DNA of 64,000 nt from Anaerolineaceae bacterium (GTDB taxonomy: Bacteria; Chloroflexota; Anaerolineae; Anaerolineales; Anaerolineaceae). Shown here piece after piece: positions 21,458 to 30,043 of the stretch. The DNA lies in NCBI GenBank assembly GCA_030653365.1, contig JAURZL010000001.1:1-64000 (forward strand), written 5' to 3'. Position 1 is the first letter of the stretch. Each line of letters starts with the position of its first letter. A program made the position numbers and the translations under genes. The notes under the pieces are model-generated. The model made no database searches. It saw only the letters and a list, made by a program, of their open reading frames with translations, and was not told the origin of the DNA.

Positions 21458-21661
21458 TTATTTGCAGGTTGGTTCTGCCAATTCACTATCAACTGCAAGT
21501 TCATTCAAAATTTTGACCAGGACATTCTTGCGATTTTTAAGCATTTCTTTAAAATCCATATCATCCGTATGGTGGATTTCAACCCGTAGTTCAGCCAGAC
21601 AACATTGGAGCAAATCTTTGAGAGTCAATTGCTCTTCTTTGTCTAATGTGATTTGTAACAT
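21458..21661 (-). CDS. Small hypothetical protein
   Basis: Short ORF MLQITLDKEEQLTLKDLLQCCLAELRVEIHHTDDMDFKEML... (internal Met chosen; listed ORF starts at 21673); aggtcg-like RBS upstream. Resembles small helical proteins common in Anaerolineae (recollection, not searched). Confidence 0.5.
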   Translation of the reverse strand: MLQITLDKEEQLTLKDLLQCCLAELRVEIHHTDDMDFKEMLKNRKNVLVKILNELAVDSELAEPTCK

Positions 21662-21940
21662 AACGACCTCCAATTATTTAGATTTTAATAACACTTCATA
21701 TACCGTTGAGTTGATTATAGAATTGGCAGGAATGTTACGCAACTTAAGAAAGAATTAGTTTATTATTTTATAAGATATTTTGTCGACAATTACAACTAAG
21801 ATAGTTCATTATTTAAAACCAGATGAATTATGAAAGATTGTTTTTTCATCCAACCTGATTTTAGGCTATAATTTCAAATATGAAGACCTCTCAGGTCATA
21901 AATAAGCAGGATATCTGATTAATATTTCAAAGGTATTTGA

Positions 21941-22681
21941 ATGAAAATTGACATTAGAAAATACCCGTATCCCAGGAGACGTGTTGTCCGAACTGTGTTG
22001 AGAAATCTGATCAATCTGGCATTTATGATTTTGGGTGATTTTGAAATTATTGGTAAAGAGAATCTGCCCAAAACAGGACCGCTCTTGGTGGTAAGCAACC
22101 ACTTCAGTTTTTTAGATCCATTGGCAGTGATTAATCTGCTTTCATGGAGGTTAGAATTTCTGGGTGGGACCCGGACGCCGAATGCACCAGCGACAGTAGA
22201 ATGGCTCCGTCATTTATGGGGAATCATACCGGTATTTCGCGGTTCTGTTTCCAGAGACACATTTATCATTTCTGAAACTGTTTTGGCTCAGAATGGAATT
22301 CTGGGAATTTTTCCGGAAGGTGGCAGCTGGGCTAATGTGTTACGTCCCGCAAGACCTGGCGTTGCATTTTTAGCTGCCAAGACAGGAGCTGCTGTTTTGC
22401 CTATTGGTCTGGTTGGTTTTGATACATTTTTTCCTAAAATCAGAAAATTTAAACGGCCAAAGGTAACTGCCATCATCGGAAAACCTTTTGGTCCTTACCA
22501 AATCGATCTGAAAAGCCGCACGGATCGGACAAAATTGGATGAAATAGGCCATGATATTATGGTCCATATCTCTAAGTTATTACCACCAGAAAAACATGGA
22601 TATTATTCGAATGACCCAGAAATTCGGGAAGCTGCAAAGGGAACAGAAATATATCCCTGGGAGACTGTGCAGGAAATTTAG
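21941..22681 (+). CDS. 1-acyl-sn-glycerol-3-phosphate acyltransferase (PlsC family)
   Basis: LLVVSNHFSFLDPLA (H-x4-D), GILGIFPEGGSW, PIGLVGFD. Confidence 0.9.
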   Translation: MKIDIRKYPYPRRRVVRTVLRNLINLAFMILGDFEIIGKENLPKTGPLLVVSNHFSFLDPLAVINLLSWRLEFLGGTRTPNAPATVEWLRHLWGIIPVFRGSVSRDTFIISETVLAQNGILGIFPEGGSWANVLRPARPGVAFLAAKTGAAVLPIGLVGFDTFFPKIRKFKRPKVTAIIGKPFGPYQIDLKSRTDRTKLDEIGHDIMVHISKLLPPEKHGYYSNDPEIREAAKGTEIYPWETVQEI

Positions 22682-22692
22682 GTCCGATTTTC

Positions 22693-22983
22693 TTAAACTA
22701 AGATCAGATTAACCGCAATTTGAATCCAATCATTATGGCGATTGATTCGGATAATTTTTCCAGTTACCGTGGTTGTAACTTTAGTAATCGCATGGGGAAT
22801 CGAGATAGAAATTTCATCATTCACATTGAATTGATCATCATGATGGGTAGTTATGAGAATCCCTGAAGAACTGACATTAATAGCCTGAGCAAGTCTTTTA
22901 ACAGGTGTAAGAATATAAACTGGCCTTTTCCAGGTGAGCCGGATTGCGTTGCGATTATCTCCAGGAAGTAAATTGGACGTCAT
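22693..22983 (-). CDS. PilZ domain protein
   Basis: Short ORF with R..INVSSSGILITTH..NVNDEISISIP..VTGKIIRI pattern. Confidence 0.65.
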   Translation of the reverse strand: MTSNLLPGDNRNAIRLTWKRPVYILTPVKRLAQAINVSSSGILITTHHDDQFNVNDEISISIPHAITKVTTTVTGKIIRINRHNDWIQIAVNLILV

Positions 22984-23071
22984 TCTATATCTCCAAAAAC
23001 AAATAATATTACCTTTGATTATAACGAAAAAATAAAAAAATGATCTGAAAACTATTCGACTAACCTGAAAA

Positions 23072-23761
23072 TTGTTTATTGATTTTGCTGTACAATTAAA
23101 GTATTGGTGGTTTCCTACTGACTTAATATGTAAATTCTTATCAAGTTCTCACCTTTTTAATTTTTATTATTTGATGCAAAAAAATATTGGGAATTTTCCT
23201 ACTGTAGAAAAATTAAAAAATTGGTTGAAATCTCTTCCGATTGATCTCGACGCATGGAATGTTGGGCAAGCAAAGTCGGTTGAACATCTTTTTATGGAAA
23301 TTTTGGATGGGGAGTGTTATCTTCAAATTCAACCACCTTTGAGAGTTGTAAGTGTTGTCCAGGTATTGGTCACAAATGGTGAATTGTACTTACTCGAACT
23401 TGAACAAGAATTGGATGATAAGCGCAAACGAAAACGAAACATTCCCCCAAGTGAAAAAATGAAGGCTGATGAAAACTGTCTGGATACTGCCAGAAGATGT
23501 TTAATCGAAGAGTTAGGGGTAAATCATGACGATATTGTTATCAAAACAAAAGATTGCAAAGAATCCACCAGATATAGAAAATCACGTTCATATCCTGGAT
23601 TAAACACTAAATACTATGTTTTTCGTGTACATGCCGAGGTGAAAGGGCTTTCTGAAGAAAACTTTTGGACAGAAGAAATCAATCACAAGGATGGTATTGA
23701 AATTGTACGGCGTTTTTGCTGGGGTTGGAGTAATTTAAAGAAAAACAAGTTTCCGGATTAG
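23072..23761 (+). CDS. Nudix-fold-like protein with degenerate Nudix box
   Basis: E-x7-RRCLIEELGV region (DENCLDTARRCLIEELGV) aligns to the Nudix box GX5EX7REUXEEXGU with G and one E substituted. True start may be internal (MQKNIG...). Confidence 0.45.
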   Translation: MFIDFAVQLKYWWFPTDLICKFLSSSHLFNFYYLMQKNIGNFPTVEKLKNWLKSLPIDLDAWNVGQAKSVEHLFMEILDGECYLQIQPPLRVVSVVQVLVTNGELYLLELEQELDDKRKRKRNIPPSEKMKADENCLDTARRCLIEELGVNHDDIVIKTKDCKESTRYRKSRSYPGLNTKYYVFRVHAEVKGLSEENFWTEEINHKDGIEIVRRFCWGWSNLKKNKFPD

Positions 23762-23771
23762 GAATAGTTTT

Positions 23772-24545
23772 ATGAACGCACTTCCAGGTGTAAAAGCATA
23801 TCTCGATGCAATAACCTATAAATATAAAATTGAAACCAACGCGAATATTATAAGTTTAGATCAAGTGATCGGTATTCATTACCCTCAATGGTTATCGCAA
23901 CCATGGCCAAGATCGTTTACCTATCGTCTGGAATTCTATACGGGTGACAATCCTCCTTCCCATGTTAAGCATCAGATTCTGAAATATCTTCAAACCCAGC
24001 CGGAAGAACATGTCATTAATGTATTCTCAGAAAAGCTAAATCAATTAATCCCATCCTATCGTGATAATGGTTATCAACATGCCTGGACAAATATTATCAT
24101 GAGCCGAAAATTGTCACCCAGTGAGAAAATTAACAGGGCTGTTGGGGTTGATGTAAAACTGATCAGGAATATCCAGGATGTGTCTTTGGTGAATACAATC
24201 GAACCGGACAACCCCTGTAGTACTAATGGTCTGAATGATCCAGCAATATCCAATTTGATGGCGTTTTATAAGGGGGAAGTCTGTGCGAAAGCTCAATTGA
24301 TCACAATCGAAGGGAAATTTGCATATATCGCAGATATTTTTACACATCCCAATTTTCGGAGAAGAGGGATCAGTACAACTTTATTGCAGGAGATGCACCA
24401 GATCGCAATTGCTGCTGGAAAAACATCATCTGTACTGATCCCTTCAAAAATGACACGAGAATTTGATCTTTTTCAGAAACTTGATTATCAAGCATTGATT
24501 GAAATGGCTCTACTGGTTCCGGATCAAAAACAAAATACCGACTGA
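23772..24545 (+). CDS. GNAT family N-acetyltransferase
   Basis: YIADIFTHPNFRRRGISTTLLQEMHQIAIAAGKTSSVLIPS. Confidence 0.8.
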   Translation: MNALPGVKAYLDAITYKYKIETNANIISLDQVIGIHYPQWLSQPWPRSFTYRLEFYTGDNPPSHVKHQILKYLQTQPEEHVINVFSEKLNQLIPSYRDNGYQHAWTNIIMSRKLSPSEKINRAVGVDVKLIRNIQDVSLVNTIEPDNPCSTNGLNDPAISNLMAFYKGEVCAKAQLITIEGKFAYIADIFTHPNFRRRGISTTLLQEMHQIAIAAGKTSSVLIPSKMTREFDLFQKLDYQALIEMALLVPDQKQNTD

Positions 24546-24576
24546 CCATTTATTCTCGGATGAGTGATGATCTAGA

Positions 24577-25344
24577 ATGACTGATAAAGATTTCTATAAA
24601 TTGCAAAATGAATGGTCTAAGATTTATTTTCGTGAAATAAACGAAGACGATCACAAAAAAGTAAAATTTGTGGATCGTGTTACAGGCAATAAAAGCAAAC
24701 GAATTTTAGAATTGGGTGCAGGGGGTGGGCAATTTGCAGTTGCAGCTGCACGAAGAAACCATTATGTAACCGCAGTAGAAATCCAACCAGAATTCACAAA
24801 GCATATTCAAAATCTGGCAAGAACACTGGATTCTAAGCTTCTTACAATCATAAATACTGATTTCTATATTGTAGATTTTGACGAGCCCTTTGATGTGATT
24901 TGTTATTGGGATGGATTTGGGATTGGCAACGATATGGATCAGAAATGTTTATTAGAAAAAATTTCTCCCTGGCTTTTGCCAGATGGGTCGGTGTTTCTGG
25001 AGGTTTATACCCCTTGGTTTTGGGCAAATAAAGCAGCAGGTGTTCAATTTCACATCGGAGACGCAATGCGGGAATACGGATTTGACGCAGTTAAATGTTG
25101 CCTGGTAGATACCTGGTGGTTGAAAGAAAATCCAACATTGAAAACGTCACAACACCTTCGATGTTATTCTCCGGCAGATTTAGCTCTATTATTATCGGAT
25201 ATAAACCTGTCAATAAATGACATTTATCCAGGTGGTTGTGTGGATTATGAAAATGGTACGTATCAATCCGATGTTCCTTTGCACCAGGCAATGTCTTATA
25301 TAGTAAGGTTGGTTCATAAAGAATCAAAGATGAAGGAAAGGTAA
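24577..25344 (+). CDS. SAM-dependent methyltransferase
   Basis: RILELGAGGGQFAVAAARRNHYVTAVEIQPEF (motif I), FDVICYWDGFGIG. Confidence 0.85.
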   Translation: MTDKDFYKLQNEWSKIYFREINEDDHKKVKFVDRVTGNKSKRILELGAGGGQFAVAAARRNHYVTAVEIQPEFTKHIQNLARTLDSKLLTIINTDFYIVDFDEPFDVICYWDGFGIGNDMDQKCLLEKISPWLLPDGSVFLEVYTPWFWANKAAGVQFHIGDAMREYGFDAVKCCLVDTWWLKENPTLKTSQHLRCYSPADLALLLSDINLSINDIYPGGCVDYENGTYQSDVPLHQAMSYIVRLVHKESKMKER

Positions 25345-26841
25345 ATGCATACGATAATTTCCAAAATCGAACAAATCATTTTTGAGGTTCAATCAAAGTT
25401 TAAAGTTCCAGCGATTGCCATCGCGATCATTGGAAAGGATCAGATCGAATATGCGCGTGGATTTGGTTCGATTTCAATAAAGAATAATAAGAAAATTAAT
25501 GAACACACAATATTTGCACTGGCTTCAATTTCAAAATCGACTGCTTCTGCTGGATTGGCAATATTAGTGGACGAAGGAAAAATAACATGGACTGATCCGG
25601 TCAGAAAATATCTGCCTGATTTTTCGCTGTATGATCCTTTCGTTGATCGGGAAATTCAGGTGCGAGATTTATTGATTCATAATTGTGGGTTACCTGAAGT
25701 AAGTGGGGGAACGATCTGGTACGATTCCAAATTCAACCGGAAGGAAGTTGTCCAGCGATTACGTTATCTCAAACCGAGTAAAAGCTTTCGTTCTGCTTAT
25801 GCTTATCAAAATATCACCTACCTGGTAGCTGGTGAAGTTATTGAAGCCATCTCGGGACAAACCTGGGACGATTTTATCCGTGAGAGGATTTTTGTTCCCA
25901 TGGGAATGAAAAGAACAACAACCAGGCTGGCTGATTTGGAGAAGTTGCAAAATTATGCGTTTCCCCATGCCTGGATAAACGGTAGAATCCAAACCATCCC
26001 ATACCGCAATCATGAAAATGTTGGTGCTGCTGCTGCTGTTAATTCCTCAGTTTGGGATTGGGCACAATATGTTCAAATGTTTCTCAACTCAGGAGAATAT
26101 AAAAGTAATGTAATTATCACTCCTGATCGAATAAAAGAAATCTGGTCACCTCAGACTTGTATTCCAATTAATCCAATCCCAACGATTCTACAAAAAATTA
26201 CCTATTTATATGATGCTTATGGAATGGGGTGGTTTATCCGTGATTATTGTGGCTATCAAACCATCACCCATTCAGGTGGAGTGGATGGGATGCGAACGAA
26301 AATGGCAATTCTTCCAGAAAAGAATTTGGGATTTGTGATCTTCACGAATATTGAGCCTGGTTATCCACTTAATGCCTTGTATTATTCAATCCTGGATCTT
26401 TTGCTGGGTGTAGAACAAACATCATGGCCATCGATCTTTGAAACACTTCAGTTCGATTATTTCGAAAAGAGGACTGAAATTGTTAATGAGAGGGTCAAAG
26501 CGAGAAAACAAAATAAAAACCCAAGTCTTGATCTGGAAGAATATTGTGGAGAATACAACGATCCGAAAACAGGGATTATCGAGGTACGTCAGAATAATCA
26601 TCAATTAAGACTGTTATTTCAACAATCGAATTGTTTTCATGCAAATCTTACTCATTGGCATCATGATACTTTTAAAATTGAATGGGATGAGTCGTATATT
26701 CCAACAGGGTTATTAACCTTTGAACTGGATCAAAATCATCAACCATTAGGCATAAAACTGGATCAACCGTCTTTGCTTGATGTTGATTTCTCTGAATTGG
26801 ATATAAAAAAATGTATCATCTTAATAAACCGTAGTTGTTGA
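25345..26841 (+). CDS. Serine beta-lactamase-like/penicillin-binding protein hydrolase
   Basis: FALASISKSTASAGLAILVDEGKI (SxxK), YAYQNITYLVAGEVIE (YxN), HSGGVDGMRT. Confidence 0.9.
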   Translation: MHTIISKIEQIIFEVQSKFKVPAIAIAIIGKDQIEYARGFGSISIKNNKKINEHTIFALASISKSTASAGLAILVDEGKITWTDPVRKYLPDFSLYDPFVDREIQVRDLLIHNCGLPEVSGGTIWYDSKFNRKEVVQRLRYLKPSKSFRSAYAYQNITYLVAGEVIEAISGQTWDDFIRERIFVPMGMKRTTTRLADLEKLQNYAFPHAWINGRIQTIPYRNHENVGAAAAVNSSVWDWAQYVQMFLNSGEYKSNVIITPDRIKEIWSPQTCIPINPIPTILQKITYLYDAYGMGWFIRDYCGYQTITHSGGVDGMRTKMAILPEKNLGFVIFTNIEPGYPLNALYYSILDLLLGVEQTSWPSIFETLQFDYFEKRTEIVNERVKARKQNKNPSLDLEEYCGEYNDPKTGIIEVRQNNHQLRLLFQQSNCFHANLTHWHHDTFKIEWDESYIPTGLLTFELDQNHQPLGIKLDQPSLLDVDFSELDIKKCIILINRSC

Positions 26842-26904
26842 GCCCCTAATTATTGAAACAATACTAAAATTGATTAATTCAAATGAAATTCCATAGGAGT
26901 TGAC

Positions 26905-27327
26905 TTGGAAAATTGTATTTTTTGCAAAATTAGCAAAGGAATTGCACCAGCCAGTATCGTTTATGAAGATGAAATTTGTATTGCCTTTATGGATATACAA
27001 CCAGTTACACCTGGACATGTTCTAGTGGTTCCCCGAATACATGCAGAAGGGTTGAGTGATTTACCTGAAAAAATTGGAGGGCATCTCTTTAAAGTTGGGC
27101 AAAAAATCGCAGCAGGTTTAAAGAATAGTGATATCCGTTGTGAAGGGATTAACTTCTTTCTTGCCGATGGGGCTGTGGCATTTCAGACAGTATTTCATGT
27201 TCATCTGCATGTGATTCCAAGATTCTCTGGCGATGGTTTTCTTCTGAGTTTTGGACCTGATTATCGCAATTTGCCAGAACGGGAAGCATTAGACAAACTG
27301 GCGATGACACTTAGATCCAGTCTGTAA
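26905..27327 (+). CDS. HIT family hydrolase
   Basis: CIFCKISKGIAPASIVYEDE, HVLVVPRIH, FHVHLHVIPRF (HxHxH). TTG start. Confidence 0.92.
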   Translation: MENCIFCKISKGIAPASIVYEDEICIAFMDIQPVTPGHVLVVPRIHAEGLSDLPEKIGGHLFKVGQKIAAGLKNSDIRCEGINFFLADGAVAFQTVFHVHLHVIPRFSGDGFLLSFGPDYRNLPEREALDKLAMTLRSSL

Positions 27328-27338
27328 CGTAGCAGTTA

Positions 27339-28559
27339 TTATGCAGGAATTGGTGTCTTCTTTGCATTTCTTCCAAAAATCATAGGCAAAAAAGGCAAAA
27401 CTGCAAAATTCAGCAAAGCCATAATTACAAAGGTCATCTTGAAGCCAAATGAATCAGCAAAGAAACCAGTTAAACCCAAACCAATTCCTTGACCAATATT
27501 GGTAACCGCCATCAGAATCGAAAACATTGTTGCTGCGATGCGTGGATCGGTATATTCCATCGCAAGTGCAAAATATACTGTCTGGTACGTGCCATAACAG
27601 ATGCCAAAAAGAGCTACGAGGAACCAGGCAAAAGCAAGTTGGTTTATAGTTGCCAATGCAAGAATTGAAACCAGTGCAACGCCAATTGCGATTAAAACAG
27701 CATTACGATTACCCAATTTATTAATCAATCCTCCGCCGATTATACTGCCCAGCACGACCCCCACTCCCCAGACGGTGGTAAAGAAACCGGCGGTACTGAG
27801 GCTGATATTAAATGTCTCCTGAAGGTAAGGATTAACAATCTGATTGACACCGATGATGATCAGAAAGAAGATGAAGCCAATGATTGCCAGTGCTATTACC
27901 GGTAATTGTTTAAAAGCGGAAAATGCTGTCCAGTCAAATGCGCGTTCCTGAATGCGTGGGGTCTCGCTAACTACCTTCAGGAAAAAGAATGGGGGAAGTG
28001 TCAGAATTGCCAGACACCAAAAAACAGCGCTCCAGGATACATTTTCTGCTAATAATCCCACCAGCGAGGCAGTGACGATTACACCAACAGCTCGCCCACC
28101 AACCATGAAACCCTGAATGGTTCCTTTTTCTGAAATCGGTGTGGTGTCCAGTGCCAGACCATCGGTGCAGGTATCATATAACGCCATCCCCATTTGTAAA
28201 AGAAATGCAATGGTGACGTATAACCAGAAATTAGCACCCGGATCGATTAAGGGAACAAAAATCAGACACAGGGTCTGTACCATCAAACCGATGACAATAT
28301 AAGGTTTCCGATGTCCTAATCCAAATAAATTGACTTTGTCACTGAGCATCCCTAAAAATACTTTGATCACAAAAGGAATCAAGGCAATCGTTCCCATGAT
28401 TCCAATCCTAGTCATATCGATACCAAATTCAAGCAAATAGAGAGCATTAAGCGCCGTAAAGTAACTCAAAATGGTGCCCTGTGTGAAATACAATAATCCG
28501 AACATCAGATAGCGGATAAGACGTTTTTTTCCATGAGAGCCCTCCTGATTATTGATCAT
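27339..28559 (-). CDS. MFS transporter
   Basis: 12-TM pattern, GMLSDKVNLFGLGHRKPYIVIG, second-half GGGLINKLGNRNAVL. Confidence 0.85.
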   Translation of the reverse strand: MINNQEGSHGKKRLIRYLMFGLLYFTQGTILSYFTALNALYLLEFGIDMTRIGIMGTIALIPFVIKVFLGMLSDKVNLFGLGHRKPYIVIGLMVQTLCLIFVPLIDPGANFWLYVTIAFLLQMGMALYDTCTDGLALDTTPISEKGTIQGFMVGGRAVGVIVTASLVGLLAENVSWSAVFWCLAILTLPPFFFLKVVSETPRIQERAFDWTAFSAFKQLPVIALAIIGFIFFLIIIGVNQIVNPYLQETFNISLSTAGFFTTVWGVGVVLGSIIGGGLINKLGNRNAVLIAIGVALVSILALATINQLAFAWFLVALFGICYGTYQTVYFALAMEYTDPRIAATMFSILMAVTNIGQGIGLGLTGFFADSFGFKMTFVIMALLNFAVLPFLPMIFGRNAKKTPIPA

Positions 28560-28814
28560 TCGATTTGTTGGAAGAGAGACGGATCAGGTATCTCTTCTGT
28601 TATAGTTGGTCAGGTTTTTTTGCTGGGAATTAGTTCACCTAAACACTTTCTAACCTTTTTTATTGAGATGAACCGTATTTAGTTTAATGTTGATAGGTAG
28701 CAAAGTCAATCGAACTATGGGTTTTAATTAACTCTGGTAGCTGAAGAGATTGGGCATTTATTTTGCTACTTTTTTTGTTACTTCTCGTATATATGATTGA
28801 AGGAGAAATTAACA

Positions 28815-29039
28815 ATGTCTACTAAAAAACTTTATCGAAACCCTAACCAACAAATGATCGCTGGCGTCTGCACAGGGCTGGCTGATTATCTCGGATTGGA
28901 TCTTTCAATCGTACGTTTGATCTTTGTACTATTATTCTTTTTTGGCGGCCATGGAATATTGCTCTATGTAATTTTATGGATCATGGTTCCGGTTCAACCA
29001 CCCTATATAGAAGGCGAGTTTAAAGATATCCAAAAATAG
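28815..29039 (+). CDS. PspC domain membrane protein
   Basis: KKLYRNPNQQMIAGVCTGLADYLGLDLSIVRLIFVLLFFFGGHGILLYVILWIMVP; AGGAG upstream of ATG 28815. Confidence 0.92.
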   Translation: MSTKKLYRNPNQQMIAGVCTGLADYLGLDLSIVRLIFVLLFFFGGHGILLYVILWIMVPVQPPYIEGEFKDIQK

Positions 29040-29065
29040 CGAATTTCCTTATCCTCCTTTTTTCT

Positions 29066-29098
29066 AAGCACAGTTTATTTTCTAGACTGTGCTTTTTG
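29066..29098 (+). terminator. Rho-independent terminator after pspC
   Basis: AAGCACAGT (29066-29074) / ACTGTGCTT (29086-29094) 9-bp stem followed by TTT. Confidence 0.85.
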
Positions 29099-29151
29099 TA
29101 TCTTTTCATCTTTGTTGTCAGGGTATTTTTGTCGAAAACACTAGCGAATCC

Positions 29152-29997
29152 CTATTTATTGAGATGATACCTTTTTATCTTCTGAAAGCTGATCAGTAAT
29201 TTTTGTAAAAACATCTTAGCTTGTGGTTCAAATATCCAGAATAATTGAACTACCCGCCAAAATGCAACAGCTGCCATACCATGAGCCAGGACAGCAAAAA
29301 AGGGAGGTGTTTCAAATGTATAGTACGTCCAACAATAGCGTGTGGTCCCCCATAATTCTAAAAAGTAACCCAAACTGCTGCCGGCGATAAATGTTAACAA
29401 CATGGCGCGTTGGTTCACTGGTGTTAATATCAGAAAGGCACATAATAATAAAGCCATTATGGTTAATGATTTGTCGAGGGTTGGCCAAATGAAATACAGC
29501 AGATAAGCATAAAACCCGATAAATACAAACCAGTAACTGAATTGAATCAATTTCTTGGGAAGATTGCTTATTTTTATTTTCATCAAGCGGAATAAGCGGT
29601 CGATGGAAAGGCTGGCAATCGGCCAGGCAGGAATGATCCACAGGGGAGGACGTTCAAAGGTGTAATAAAACCATAATTCTGTTTGTGTTCCCCAACTTTC
29701 AATCACTAATCCCCCAAAAAGACCAACAATGATAATTGGTAGATCTTTCTTAATGTTAGCTTTTGCCATTATTAATAATGACATTACCAGAAAGATAGAC
29801 AATAAAAGCCAATCGAATTGAACCCAAAATGGAAGATCAGGATTATAAGTAGAAACATATTCCTCGATGAGAGGCCACCAAACATAACCAATTACAAACA
29901 GCAATAAGGTAAAGGAACTCATCAGCAAATAGCTGGTTCGATTCCACCCAAGGAATTGTGGGATGGTCTTAGGTAGTTTTGATGTATTATCCTGCAT
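29152..29997 (-). CDS. Multi-TM membrane protein with internal duplication
   Basis: Two related segments, ESWGTQTELWFYYTFERPPLWIIPAWPIA and ELWGTTRYCWTYYTFETPPFFAVLAHGMA. Confidence 0.7.
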   Translation of the reverse strand: MQDNTSKLPKTIPQFLGWNRTSYLLMSSFTLLLFVIGYVWWPLIEEYVSTYNPDLPFWVQFDWLLLSIFLVMSLLIMAKANIKKDLPIIIVGLFGGLVIESWGTQTELWFYYTFERPPLWIIPAWPIASLSIDRLFRLMKIKISNLPKKLIQFSYWFVFIGFYAYLLYFIWPTLDKSLTIMALLLCAFLILTPVNQRAMLLTFIAGSSLGYFLELWGTTRYCWTYYTFETPPFFAVLAHGMAAVAFWRVVQLFWIFEPQAKMFLQKLLISFQKIKRYHLNK

Positions 29998-30043
29998 CTA
30001 CTTATTTTACTGGAAAAGGTTTTTTTTAATAATTGATAAATAA

